64,000 nucleotides of DNA, from assembly GCF_049243985.1 (NCBI RefSeq), contig NC_135371.1:3931501-3995500 (forward strand). Direction: 5' to 3'. The DNA comes from Paroedura picta. Lineage: Eukaryota > Chordata > Lepidosauria > Squamata > Gekkonidae. Positions 22,417-34,062 of the stretch are shown in pieces. The number at the start of each line of letters is the position of its first letter. Position 1 is the first letter of the stretch. The position numbers were made by a program, and so were the translations under genes. The notes below the pieces were generated by a model, which made no database searches, was not told where the DNA came from, and saw only the letters and a program-made list of their open reading frames with translations.

Positions 22417-23535
22417 CTCTAGGCAAAGAGTTGCTTCATAATACTTCATAATGATTTCCTTTTTGGAGGGTGGGAATGTATTTTGCTGTTCTTAAGGTCA
22501 TGCAGTCAACGTTCTGGGTAAGCAAGTGATTTTTGGATTTGAAATGCTGGCAATAATGAAATCTCTGGTAGTTTGTTTATTTTATGATACCGAGGAGGCT
22601 GCTGAATACAGGACTGCTAACCAGTGGGACGTATAGCAACATATTTTCTTTACTGGACTGGCAATTTTTAAAAAACAGCACCTCCCATCTTTATCGGCTT
22701 TATTTTCCCGGGAAGTTCTTAGCAGAGAAGTTAATGATCAGTCTGGTAAATCAGACAGAAGCTCAGCTGAGCTATTTAATAACTATAAGGAACTTTGACA
22801 GCGTAGTTTGAAGGGGGATCTAGCTTTATTTCTTAAAGCAGCAGTGGCACAAGAAAGGTAGCCCCTCCCCCCCAGTTTTTGCATTGTTTCTAACTCTTTG
22901 GGGGATGGTCTGTGATGGTTTTTGCAGCAGAGAAGGATGTCGTAGAGGCTTAGGGTCATCTTGCAATGCAGCTAGAAACACTTGACAGCTGGTCAGTTCA
23001 TAAACGTCTGATTAAAAGGCAAGCAGTTACTAGTTATAGCAACTACAAGATCATTACACAGTAGAATGCAAAATGTATTAAAATTTAATTTCCCCATGGG
23101 CCCTAAGAATATGCTACTTGGAATATTGCCAAACAAACTGCTAAAAGTATTAAAAGTATTAAAAGACATATTTGAATATAAGGTGACTGCTGCCAGAACT
23201 ACTTCTGTGGCGAAATGGAAAAACACTCTAGGTCCACGTTTAGAAGACTGAAATGCTAAATTGGTTGGAGATGCACTTTTGGGCAGACTATTTGATAAAC
23301 AGATCAACTTCGGTGCTGGAGGAAAGATGGAACATCTACTATGGGAGCAGAAGTCAAACCAATAGGGAGAAACATTTTTTAAAGCAATGTATAGGCTTAG
23401 AAATAATTTCATAGCACTTTATACCATATTAAATGTTTCCCTTTTGATACTTGATTTATCCTGGCCTATTACCCTGAATTATACTGAAATAATGTTTTGT
23501 TCAAATGTTAATGTAGAGCTGTACAGAGTATAAGA

Positions 23536-24012
23536 CATTGGTTCTCAACCTGGGGGCCAGGACCCCTTTGGGGTTGAATGACCCTTTCACAGGGGTCGCA
23601 GCAGGGTGAGCAGCTTGGCTGGGGGAGGGGGGGTGCCACCCCTGTTGCTGCTCCCCCTGCAGGTGCCTGCACTCGGCCACCAGCTGCTCCAGCAGCACTT
23701 CCAGCACAGGCAGTCACCCGCCAGGTGCAGCTTGCCGGCCTTAGGCTCCAGGGGGGAGCACGGCTCCTGCAGTTGTGTGCACAGCCTCTCCAGGTGCGCC
23801 TGCTCACCATGCAGCGCGTCCCACTCCATCGCTGCCTCCCTGCAGGGGGAAAAAAAAATATAAACAATCATGCACAATGGATCTCCACGCCATTGTTCAG
23901 TTTTGGTGTAATTTCTGTGAAAGAACACTTGCCTAATTTTATGGTTGGGGGTCACCACAACATGAGGAACTGGATTCAAGGGTCGCGGCATTAGGAAGGT
24001 TGAGAAGTACGG
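23536..24012 (-). mobile_element. hAT-like element carrying a gene fragment
   Basis: Terminal inverted repeats ggttctcaacct and aggttgagaa mark the ends; no target duplication is clear. The interior near 23597-23839 is unusually GC-rich and reads on the minus strand as part of a coiled-coil protein. It is bounded by a textbook splice acceptor (T/C tract then CAG, exon from 23839 downward). It looks like an exon captured by a non-autonomous transposon. Confidence 0.6.
23597..23839 (-). pseudogene. Captured coiled-coil exon inside the hAT element
   Basis: The minus strand from 23839 reads EAAMEWDALHGEQAHLERL, then CTQLQEPCSPLEPKAGKLHL, and after a one-base shift VLLEQLVAECRHLQGEQQQG. Heptad-like leucines and the E/Q/R content indicate a coiled coil. 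The source gene is not recognised. Because the frame is shifted and it lies within a transposon, it is treated as a non-functional capture. Confidence 0.55.
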
Positions 24013-24167
24013 CAATCACATATACATAGAATAAGTTCTAATAAGGAAAGTTATGGCATGATAACGTAGCAGTGACATTTGTTAAATACTGACTAGTGCT
24101 ATGATTTGGAAAAGAAGATGGGAATTAGAAGAGAATTAAACGAGGAGGAAAAGGTGATAATCTAGAT

Positions 24168-24473
24168 TAGCGATCCCCAACCTGTGGGCCTCGGACCACA
24201 TGTGGTCCTTCGACTAATTGGAGGTGGGCCCTGAAGGACGCCTTCTTCCCCCCCCCCCGGCCCTTTACTTCACCCCCCCCAGCCCTTTACAACACACTTC
24301 ATTGTTGTGGTGTGTCTGTATCTTACTTTGAAGGGATGTTTAAATATTACCATAGCGATCAGAGAGCATTAGGGCAGCGGTTGAGAGTAGAGGAGTAAAC
24401 TACCCCCCGCCCCACCGGGCCTCAGTAAAAGGCGTTGAGTGGTCCCCAGTGATAAAAAGGTAGGGGACCACTG
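24168..24473 (+). mobile_element. hAT non-autonomous element (second family)
   Basis: Ends gatccccaacctg and ggggaccactg are inverted repeats, with exact 8-bp target duplications atctagat at 24160-24167 and 24474-24481. Related copies lie at 54383-54845 (opposite orientation) and 61325-61527 (truncated). No transposase is present. Confidence 0.9.
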
Positions 24474-25082
24474 ATCTAGATGTCTATAAATTCATGTTTT
24501 ATTGTATTGTATAATGAATAATGGTTCCAAAATTACTATGTATAAATCCTTTGTTCTTTTTTCTGTGTATCTATTTTTCTTTGAAAAATAAATTTATTTG
24601 AAAATAAATAAAAAGTTAGTTACACAAAGGAAAGCCCTTTTAGTTAAACTCGCTACTTTAGGTTATCTGCCCATCTAACTCTAGACAAGTTGAGAGTAGC
24701 AAATACCTATTGAAGTCTATACTGTAGGCGCCTTTGGGACAGATAAGCATTGCAAAGAACAAGGTACTACAATAAATCTAGGGTTCCTTTCCCTCCCAGA
24801 TAGAGAGTGATAGACCTTGCTGCACGGGGGGAGAGGAGTGGGTTATTATCCACCATCGTGATATTGTTTTAATTATGTTTTAATGGGTTTTTGTGGGGTG
24901 TTATTGTTTTTATGAATCTGTAAACCGCCGTGAGACTTTTGAGAGTGGTGGTATATGAATGTAAAGATAGATAAAGAAGTAAATATAGATAATCCCCTTC
25001 TTCCATTCACACGTAAATCTTCACACTTTCCCCAGGGACCTAGACTCTTACCTTCCTAGTAAAATAGGAGCAGAGTTTTTGC

Positions 25083-25147
25083 ACCCAGGTGCCAGTGGGC
25101 CAATGAACAGGTGGGCCAATGAGCAGGTGGGCCAATGAGCAGGTTAA
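25083..25147 (+). repeat. 16-bp tandem repeat of CCAAT units
   Basis: Three and a part copies of ggtgggccaatgagca, each with a CCAAT box at 16-bp spacing. It lies in the intergenic stretch between gene B and the promoter of C, about 330 bp upstream of the LTR-like segment. Confidence 0.75.
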
Positions 25148-25479
25148 CATGGCAGATGGAATGTATTTTCTTGGAGGTAAGAAGCCCCCCTCATTAACCA
25201 TGTCCATGATTTTAAAAGTATCTACAAACTTTTAACCGAGTTTCTTTCTCGACTGTTTTCTTCAAGTTTTTTGTGGAGATGCAGACCAAGCCCCACTTCC
25301 CAAACACGGGTTGAGGGGACCTCTTAGATCTGGCCTTTTCTTGCATGTGGCCTTAGCCCCCTCCAGCGCTGCACCATCCCCTCGCAGGATTCCCACTCGT
25401 CCAGGGCAGGCCTTGAGTCGGTGATGGAGAAGGCGGTGAAATAATATTTTCTTAAATTATTATTTTGTAAAGAGAAACT

Positions 25480-25892
25480 TGGTGTAACAGACTGTTTCGT
25501 AACACAAGGCCCAGAAACTTGTTCTTGATTGTACCTGTTATGTTCTATTCTCAAGGCCAGAGACCATTGTTTATATCATGCCATTGTGTATGTTGCCAGA
25601 GGATTGAGAAAGAATGGGGAAACTGCCTTTTGTAACCTTTTTCCAGTGACTTAGCCTAATGGCAGTGGGTTGACCCTGTGGGATGTGCAAGGGGTAGAGA
25701 CTCCAGATTATTGGTTTGACTCAAAAAGCATAATCTTTCCCTGCCTTCAATGGAATATTATAAAATCTCATGCGATCCTTTGTTCTACACGCAGGCTCTT
25801 TCAGGACCAACCCCCCTGTGTCATTTTGTTTGTCTGCAGTTGAATAAAATCATAAAAGGTTTTCCAGTCTATTTGGGTTCTGCACACTAAGC
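25480..25892 (+). mobile_element. Solo-LTR-like segment (retroviral fossil)
   Basis: It starts TGTAACAG and ends CTGCACA. It contains a TATA-like attataaaatc near 25748 and an AATAAA near 25845, ordered as in a retroviral U3-R-U5. No internal region, primer site or clear target duplication is seen. It is called a possible solo LTR of an endogenous retrovirus, of uncertain age. Confidence 0.4.
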
Positions 25893-26009
25893 AGACGATC
25901 CTAAAAGGCCCAGACCAGGCCCTGGGCCGTGATTGGGATGCAGATCTTCCTGCTCATCTCTCCCTGACCAGGGGAGCTTTGACTTGCAAAAGCTTCTTAT
26001 GCGCTGGGA

Positions 26010-26294
26010 AGTTTCACTGCTCCTGAGAAGACCAGGAGGAGCCCCATTGAGGGCGCCGCTGGCTGCAGCCCGGTCTGCGAGGGAAGAGGGGGAAGCCTTT
26101 TGCATTTGGGTCCGGCGCTGCCAGGGTTAAAGCGACGGAGCCGTTTGCTGGAGAGGCCGAGCGGGGCGAGGACAAAGGCTCTTCCGCTGCAGGGGGGGAG
26201 TGTTGCTTGTCAAGTGCAGAAGGCAAGGAGGTGCTTCGGATCCGCAACTGCAGACAAAGCCTTGCGGCCGGATCCAAGGAGGGTTTCCTTGCGA
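26010..26294 (+). promoter_or_regulatory. Gene C promoter island and first noncoding exon
   Basis: CpG-rich and homologous to the A/B and D islands. It contains CCTTTTGCATTTGG at about 26095-26108 and CCAGGGTTAAAG at about 26120-26131. The first exon ends at 26294 before GTAAGT, after a TTTCCTTGCGA string matching gene D's TTTCCTTGCAG. The start of transcription is not visible. Confidence 0.65.
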
Positions 26295-26390
26295 GTAAGT
26301 CCAGGAGGGCAATTTGGCTCTCGAGCTTGGGAGGGAGGGAGCGCTGGACGGGCATTAAAGACTGTGCCGAGTAGATGTGGCCGGCCTTAA

Positions 26391-26675
26391 GGCAAGCTTG
26401 TGGCGCAGAGTGGTAAGGCAGCAGAAATGCTGTCTGAAGCTGTCTGCCCACGAGGCTGGGAGTTCGATCCCAGCAGCCGGCTCAAGGTTGACTCAGCCTT
26501 CCATCCTTCCGAGGTCGGTAAAATGAGCACCCAGCTTGCTGGGGGGTAAACGGTAATGACTGGGGAAGGCCCTGGCAAACCACCCCGCATTGAGTCTGCC
26601 ATGAAAACGCTGGAGGGCGTCACCCCAAGGGTCAGACATGACTCGGTGCTTGCACAGGGGATACCTTTACCTTTT
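26391..26675 (+). mobile_element. tRNA-derived SINE (Bov-B-like tail family)
   Basis: Full-length copy, from a variant head (agcttgtggcgcagagtgg) to the tail gcacaggggataccttt. It lies in the first intron of gene C, about 100 bp after the first exon. Confidence 0.9.
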
Positions 26676-26689
26676 TTCAAGCATTTTCA

Positions 26690-28060
26690 GGGGATGGCGT
26701 GCATTAATCTCACATCTCTGATTCTTAGTTGGTTAAATAACCGCACCAGGCCTTGTGGAAAAGGACTGCAATGCAAGTGGGGGGCCGGCAAAGGCAAAGA
26801 CCCAAGGGGGGGGGGCCTTCCACTGCCAGACCCTGGCGAGGGCTGCCAGCCTCCAGGGGGGACCTGGGCGTCCCCTGGCATCACAGCTCATTCTCAGACT
26901 ACAGAAGAGAGTCCCCTGGAAAGAGCGGGTGCTCTGCAGGGTGGGCGCGAGGGTGTTGTCCCCCACTGAGGTCTCTCCTCCCCAGCCTCCTTCCCCAGAT
27001 CTCCAGGAGCTTCCCATCCCTACCCCTGTGGGGTGGGGTGGGCTAGCAATCCTACCCCTTGGCCCTGTACCCCTTGGCCCCCCTTTTAGCCTGAGGCTTT
27101 GATTTCAGCCCCAAGCCACAGGCAGACAGTTCAGGGGGCTTGGAGCTGGACTTATGACCAGGACGGTTTCAGCCGTGATCCCCCCCACCAACCCATCCTC
27201 TTTTGTTCTCCTTTCCTGGAATCTGGTCCACTCAACGTTCCACAGCGTCCCCTCAGATGATCCCTACTCTTTCATGGGGTATTTAGCCTTGCAGAGAGTT
27301 CTGTGTATTATTTGAGCAAGTTGATCACTAAACTGGTTGGATTGCAACCTCCCCACCACCACCACCACTTTTGGGGACGGAAGGCAGCAGGATATCGCAA
27401 GCTTGGCGTAGTGGTTAAGTGTGGCGGCTTCTAATCTGGAGAGCCAGGTTGGATTCCTCATAGAATCATCAAGTTGGAAGGGACCTCCAAGGTCAACTAG
27501 ATTCCCAACAAATCGGAGGTCCGCTACCCCCCCCCCGAAAATGCCCAGGGGAAGCATCCCTGTGCCTTAAGATTTGTGAGCCAAATCACAGCCTTCCTTT
27601 CCTGATCTGAGCTGCTCCTTCCTGCCCCTTCCCCTCAGCTGGGTGCTTGGATAGGGCATACAATGGTTAAGGGGTTTCCTGTCTCTTTTGTCCTTTGGGG
27701 GTTCCTTTACTGTAAGAATTACCCCGTAGGACAGACAGAACCAGCATCATGAGAGTCTAAGCTTGTAACATCCTTAAAGAGCCAAGCACAGATACTAAAC
27801 TTTCCCTAAGAACCAAAGAGGCGTATCCAAAAGAGCAAAATGATAGTAAACTTTTCTACAAACCACGGGAAGCACTCGCTCTGATCCACCAGGCCAATCC
27901 TGAGTATTGGTAGTTTTGTGAAGTTCAGTGGTGCATCTCCATTCTTTTTAATTTTCTTTTTGTCATGGTGTTTTCTGTTTGTCTCTGCCCCCCCCCCCCC
28001 CCCCCGGGAGAAGCCTCTCTCCATCTCTTCATATCCAAGTGAATAAAGGCATCTTTTCAC
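26690..28060. other. Gene C first intron, GC-rich then repeat scraps
   Basis: 26690-27130 is G/C-rich with no recognisable exon. 27400-27460 is a scrap of SINE family 2 and 27460-27535 a scrap of CR1 tail. The stretch from about 27715 to 28062 aligns with the region just upstream of the SCAN exons of D (from 38810) and A (around 11440-11110), so it belongs to the duplicated cassette. Confidence 0.5.
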
Positions 28061-28091
28061 AGTCTGCGTGACCCAAGAAAAGGGGAAAGAG

Positions 28092-31000
28092 ATGGAAGTA
28101 GAGGACCCAGGAGGACCTCGGATTAGCAACAGGGGAGGGAAAGGCTCCCATCCCATCCAAGCTGAGAGTAATGTTGAATTCTGGGAAAGAGCTGCTCCAG
28201 AGATCCTGTCTGACAACAGCATAACATTAGATATGCACATCCGACAACGTTTCCGGCAGTTCCATTACCATGAGGCTGACGGGCCCAGAGAGGTTTGCAG
28301 CCGGCTCCACGGACTCTGCACCCGCTGGCTGAAGCCAGGGAGGCACACCAAGCAGCAGATCCTGGACCTGGTGATCCTGGAGCAGTTCCTGGCCCTCCTG
28401 CCCCAGGAGATGCAGGGCTGGGTCAGAGGATGCGGGCCGGAGAGCAGTTCCCAGGCGGTGGCCCTGGCCGAAGGCTTCCTCCTGAGCCAGGTGGAGGAGA
28501 AGAGGCAGGTAGAACAGGTGAGCGGGTTTCCTTCAGGTGTGTCCAGTTCGAACAACTATATCTAGCTGTATCCTAAAGGTTCCCTACCAGACATTTGTCC
28601 AACTCTTAATCAAACAAATCAGAGATTTAATTCTTCCACGAGAGAATTTATTATCCCTCCAGGTATCTTACCAAGTCTGCTGATGGAAGGGGGCGGAGTC
28701 TGGGAGTGGGGCAGGATCCATTTGTTGGCTCTATTCCGTTCCATCTCTCACCCCTCTCCGTCGCTACTGTTTCAGATGCTGGAGCCATCAGTGAAGGAAG
28801 AAGCTATGATCCCTGAGGTGGATGGAGCTTCCTTGGAGCAAGGGCTGAGTGTGCAGGCCATGGAGCGTGCCCAAGATCCCCTCTCCCGTGGTAAGGATTC
28901 ATCGTACCTGGATGAGATTGGGGCACACTGTGAATCCAATTAGTAGAGTTCAGGTGGGGGGGGGATTAAATTCTTCATACAACACAGTTAATTTGCAGCG
29001 CTCCATGTCCACAAGCTGTGATGCCTTTAATAACATAAAGCTGGAAGGTTCCTCCAGGGTCATCTAGTCCAACCCCCTGCAGAATGCAGGAAATTCACAA
29101 CTAACTGCCCACCCACAGTCACCCCAATTCCGTACCCTGATGATCCCCCCCCCCCCAAAAAAAAAGCTTGGCCTGGAAGAAATGTTCCTCCCGATCCCTA
29201 AGTGGTGATTGCATTTCCCTGGGCATGCAAGAGAGAGCCAGGATAGAATCTCTTCAACAAATTCATGGAGGGCAATTAATCTCATTGACATAAACACTGA
29301 TATCTCACCTTCCTTCCATCATATAATAAAAATAATAATATTTTATTTCTAAGCTGCTCTTTCCTGAGGACCCAAGTAACAACACATATATTTTAAAAAG
29401 TGATAAAATGACAATTGGTGTTTTAAAACAGGGGTAGTCAATCTGTGGTCCTCCAGATGTCCATGGACTACAATTCCCATGAGCCCCTGCCATCTCACGG
29501 TCCTGCACCTTTCCTGTAAGACCAAGCACTGTTTCCTACACTGTTGCACTTTGGGCTCAGGAGATGAGGGTGGGGAGCCAGCTGATGCCAGGGCTTCGGC
29601 CCCAACGTGGGGGTCTAGAGCCTGAAGGGGCTGGGTGCCTGTGCCTGGCTGTAGCTCAGATTCCCCAGGCAGTTCTGGTGCTTCCGAGGCCGAGTCTGTT
29701 GGCAGTGGCTGATTCTGGCAAGACTCCTCTCTGCCTCTTCCTCTGAGTCAGGCAGGGTTGGAGCTGGCTGGGGCCTGACAGTTCTGTTGACTCAAGGTGG
29801 CTGAAAAGACAAAAGACAACTCTGGGAAAGGAGGGTGTGAATCAGGGAACAAGCAAGCAAACACCTTTCCTTCCTTCCTTCCTTCTTCCTTTGTCTCACT
29901 GACAGGAAGTGGAGAGATGCTGTTGAGCCGTCATCTTTTCAGAGGTGTTGAAATGGCTGCTACTCCTCGATTCCAGGTAGGGGAGATGAACAGGGGCAAG
30001 CCTGAGTCCCTCCTTCTTCCTCAGGGGGGATTTTGCTCTTGCAGTGTCTCCAAGGTGTCCAGGTGAGAGATCCTCTGGAAACCATTCCCTTTATCAACAC
30101 CAAGCAATATCTCTTGTACCGGTTCATATATCTTGTACCTTCCGTTGTATAATCTCAGCCTAGTGTGATCTCTGAGGAGAGAATCTACTTTTTTCTTTCA
30201 GGGCCCCTTTTCCCTTGAGGACGTATCCGTCCCCTTCACCGAGGCAGAATGGGCCCTGCTGGATCCGGGCCAGAGAGCCCTGCACAGGGAAGTCATGCTG
30301 GAGAACTACGAGAGCGTGGCCTTTCTGGGTAAGGATCTTTCCTAGGTGCCAAAGGTGTGAATCGTGGCCATTATGATGAGGAATGAATCAAAATATTGAT
30401 CATGTAGGAAATGCTGTGAAAGGCCTCCTCGGAGAGCAACTGCCGGACTGAGCAGTCGAGCGACTTCAATATATATGGGATTATTAGGGATTTAAAAATA
30501 AGACATCACTAAACCACTTATGTAGCTCAGCAATTTAAAAAACAATAAAAGCTAGCTGCCCTAACTAGTACATAAAATACCTAGCAGTAGATGACACCTC
30601 TTGTTATTGCATAAGTATTTTAGCTATAGGCATAGTTACTGTACATTAAATTGCACATTGTGATGAAGCAAGAAAGTATCAAGGCATACTAGCATTGCTA
30701 GAGCATCAAGTCAACATGGTTTCCTTCTGATCTATACCCGTATTATATTTTCTAACTCTATAGAATTAGGTGATCCTAAGGATCCAATCACCTAATTCTA
30801 TAGAGTTAGAAAATATAATACGGGTATAGATCAGGTGATTAGGTGATCCTAAGGATCCAATCGAAGAGCCTCTTGTGGCGAAGAGTGGTAAGGCAGCCAT
30901 CTGAAAGCTTTGCCCAAGAGGCTGGGAGTTCAATCCCAGCAGCCGGCTCAAGGTTGACTCAGCCTTCCATCCTTCCGAGGTCGGTGAAATGAGTACCCAG

Positions 31001-33526
31001 CTTGCTGGGAGGTAAACGGTCATGACTGGGGAAGGCACTGGCAAACCACCCCGTATTGAGTCTGCCATGAAAACGCTGGAGGGCGTCTCCCCAAGGGTCA
31101 GACATGACTCGGTGCTTGCACAGGGGATACCTTTACCTTTACCTTTAAGGATCCAATCAACTGTCCTCCTGAACAGAATTTTCTAGAGACTGTCAACAAG
31201 AGCTCAGCTGCATTTTTAAGGGGGTGAGGTACCCTTAAATAATATTCTGGGGATAGGTGGAGGGTTGATTAAGATCAGCCAAGCTGGGCTGAGCCAAAGG
31301 GTCATCAATCTTTTCCTATTACAGTCACAGAGATTCCTTTGTACCCTCCCAGCCATCTCAGGTGCTAATAAGATTTCTCTGTTTATTCCAGCAGAGGATG
31401 ATGAGAGGAATGAGGAGGGTGTGAAAGTTCATCAGGAAACAGCAGTTAGAATTAAAGATGAAAACATGAAAGAAAACCTCAGGAATCGAGGCAGACCTCA
31501 GAGAAACAAAGGCAGCCATGTGGTGGAGAAGTGGGATAGAAGAAAGTGTAATGACCATTTTCCAAAGCACAGGCTAATGAGGTCAGGGAAATCCATTCAG
31601 TACCAAACGTACTTCAGAAATAGATCACAGCTCCTTGTACAGCGAAGATTACACAGAGGCGAGAAAACTTTTGAATGTTCAGACTGTGGAAAGAGATTCA
31701 GTCAGAGTGGCGCTCTTCAACTGCATCAAAGAACCCACATGGGGGAGAAACCTTATGAATGCTCAGACTGTGGGGAAAAATTTGGGTTGAGTGGCAGTCT
31801 TCAACAACATCTGACAACCCACACAGGGGAGAAACCTTTTGATTGCTCAGAGTGTGGAAAGAGATTCAGTTTGACCAGCAATCTTAAACGGCACCAAAGA
31901 ACCCACACAGGAGAGAAACCTTTTGAATGCTCAGAGTGTGGAAAGAGATTCAGTTTGACCAGCAATCTTAAACGGCACCAAAGTACCCACACAGGAGAGA
32001 AACCTTTTGAATGCTCAGAGTGTAGAAAGAGATTCACTAGGAGTGGAAGTCTTCAACTGCACAAAAGAACCCACACAGGAGAGAAACCTTTTGAATGCTC
32101 AGAGTGTGGAAAGAGATTCACTAGGAGTGGAAGTCTTCAACTGCACAAAAGAACCCACACAGGGGAGAAGCCTTTTGAATGCTCAGAGTGCGGAAAGAGA
32201 TTCCGTCAGAGCAGCGGACTTCAGTACCATCTCAAAATCCACAGAGAGAAACCTTTTGAATGCTCAGAGTGTGGACAGAAATTCAGTGGTAGTGGCAGTC
32301 TTCAACGACACCAGAGAACCCATACAACAGAGAAACCATTTAAATGCTCAGTGTGTGAGAAAAGATTCAGTCGGAATGCCACTCTTCAACTGCACCAAAG
32401 AACCCATACAGGGGAGAAACCATTTGAATGTTCAGAGTGTGGAAAGAGATTTAGGTTTAATAACAATCATCAACGGCATCTGACAGTTCACACAGGGGAG
32501 AAACCTTTTGAATGTTCAGACTGTGGGAAAAGATTCAAATTGAGTGCCAATCTTCAACAGCATCAGAGAACCCACACAGATGAGAAACCCTTTGAATGCT
32601 CAGAGTGTGGAAAGAGATTCAGGTTGAGTAGCCATCTTCAGCAGCATCAGAGAACCCACACAGCAGAGAAACCTTTTGAATGTTCAGTGTGTGGAATGAA
32701 TTTCAGTCAGAGTAGCCATCTTCAGTTGCATCTCAAAACCCATACAGTGGAGAAACCCTTTGAATGCTCAGAGTGTGGAAAGAAATTCAATCAGAGACGC
32801 TATCTTCAACAGCATCAGAGAACACATTCAGTGGAGAAGCCCTTTGAATGCTCGGTTTGTGGAATGAGATTCTGTCAGAGTGGCCATCTTCAACGTCATC
32901 AGAGAATGCACACAGCAGAAAAACCTTTTGAATGTTCCGTGTGCGGAAAGAGATTTATTCAAAGTGTCCACCTTCAACAGCATCATAGAACTCACACAGC
33001 AGAGAAACCTTTTGAGTGCTCAGTGTGTGGAAAGAAATTTAGTCAGAATGGCACTTTTCATCTGCACCAAAGAACCCACACAGGGGAAAAACCTTATGAA
33101 TGCTCAGAGTGTGGAAAGAGATTTATTGTGAGGGGCAATCTTCAACAGCATCAGAGAACCCACACAGGGGAGAAACCTTTTGAATGCTTAGAGTGTGGAA
33201 AGAAATTCAGTTTGAGTGGCCATCTTCAACAGCATCAGAGAACTCACACAGGGGAGAAGCCTTTTGAATGCTCCGAATGTGGAAAGAGATTTCGTCAGAA
33301 GGGTAATCTTCAACAGCATCAGAGAACCCACACAGGGGAAAAACCTTTTGAATGCTCAGAGTGTGGAAAGAAATTCAGTCAGAATGGCACTCTTCAGCAG
33401 CACCAAAGAATCCATTCAGGGGTGAAACCTTTTAAATGCTCAAAGTGTGGAAATGTATTCAATCAGAGTAGCACACTTAAACAGCATCTAAGAACTCACA
33501 CAAGAAGAAGCCATATAATTGGCTAG
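28092..33526 (+). CDS. Gene C: SCAN-KRAB C2H2 zinc-finger protein, 22 fingers
   Basis: Predicted 957-residue nuclear DNA-binding protein. Exons: 28092-28517, 28776-28890, 29906-29976, 30202-30328, 31392-33526, with canonical GT/AG ends and phases 0, 1, 0, 1. SCAN (about 52-137) has [15 protein letters not shown] and [18 protein letters not shown] (about 205-247) has [15 protein letters not shown] and MLENYESV, the most canonical KRAB here. The finger exon has a basic leader, a decayed finger and 22 intact fingers. Fingers 3 and 4 are near-identical duplicates, as are 5 and 6. Finger 7 ([11 protein letters not shown]) is of gene A type and is followed by a linker shortened by two residues. The optional linker exon of gene B is absent. 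The ATG was chosen as the first after the conserved acceptor at 28062. Confidence 0.93.
29030..29292 (-). mobile_element. CR1-type LINE 3' fragment
   Basis: A different CR1 subfamily 3' end (agctggaaggttcctccagg, gtcatctagtccaacccc) extends toward a block resembling longer CR1 coding ends. It lies in a gene C intron. Confidence 0.75.
29429..29493 (+). mobile_element. Half copy of the palindromic hAT MITE
   Basis: Only the left arm (caggggtagtcaatctgtgg and onward) is present, stopping at the hairpin centre. The right arm and target duplication are lost. Confidence 0.8.
30728..30833. repeat. Perfect 44-bp inverted repeat with 18-nt loop
   Basis: The arms at 30728-30771 and 30790-30833 are exact reverse complements. 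The loop with adjoining arm bases (attaggtgatcctaagg and onward, 30765-30789) is repeated directly, 25 of 25 bases, at 30838-30862. It lies in the intron between the KRAB-A and finger exons of gene C. Lack of any mismatch argues for a recent origin or an assembly artefact. Confidence 0.95.
30863..31147 (+). mobile_element. tRNA-derived SINE, full length
   Basis: The best full-length copy of the Bov-B-tailed SINE in the window, ending ...tacctttacctt. Its flanks carry the duplication taaggatccaatc at 30850-30862 and just after its 3' end, so it is an intact insertion. It landed beside the 30728-30833 palindrome. Confidence 0.92.
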
Positions 33527-33889
33527 CCCATGAAAAGCGATTTTTTGTTATTTCACATCTAAAAGACAACCAGAGACCTTATAAATTGCTGACACAATGT
33601 AAACTCTTGCAAAAAGCTTGAATCTTCTCAGAAATCTTACCCTAAGCAGGGTGAAATATTTTAAAATGCCAGGATTGTGAAAGACACTTTAGCCATCTTT
33701 AAATATCTCAGATGTCACAGAGAAGGTAGCAAGGATGAGCTCAGTTGATGGAGATTCAAGATCCCCTAAGATCTTTTCCCCCAGGTATTAGGTTTTGGTC
33801 TACCCGAACCAACATCTTCCACTGGGCCCTCCCTCCCATGAACCTCAGCGTCCTTGAATCTCAACATCCTAAATTGATCTATAATCTGT

Positions 33890-34062
33890 CCATTTGTATG
33901 TTGTAGTTATGAATTTACTGTTCTGTTTGTTATTGTTCTATAGTTATTTATGGTTACTGATTTTTTTGTATGGTTCCTGCTCCTGTGTTTGATGTGAACC
34001 GTCCTGAGCCTTTGGAGAGTGGTATATAAATGTAATAAATAAATAAAATAAATCTCCTTCAG
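33890..34062 (+). mobile_element. SINE 3' tail (AATAAATAA family)
   Basis: T-rich block, then gaaccgtcctgagcctttgg, then gtggtatataaatg and AATAAATAAATAAA. Same family as 6137-6278, 12340-12604 and 24850-24990. It lies downstream of gene C. Confidence 0.75.

Larger units (their letters stand above)
23018..24618 (+). mobile_element. L1-type LINE 3' fragment with two hAT insertions
   Basis: The degraded ORF2 C-terminal end and 3' UTR match the longer copy at 35330-36400 (shared KNML, YMVT/YKVT, ARTT and W-rich motifs around 23070-23250). It ends in an AAATAAATAAA tail near 24600. The two copies occupy the same place downstream of genes B and C and share the sequence beyond the tail (gttacacaaagg). 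So L1 entered before the B/C cassette duplication. Confidence 0.7.

Noticed and set aside
26500-27100. GC-rich open frames in the gene C first intron
   Set aside because: Composition alone keeps them open on both strands. Part is SINE sequence and no homologous exon exists in A, B or D.
30863-30960. tRNA-like A and B boxes
   Set aside because: They belong to SINE heads found in many copies with LINE-type tails; there is no cloverleaf of a cellular tRNA gene.
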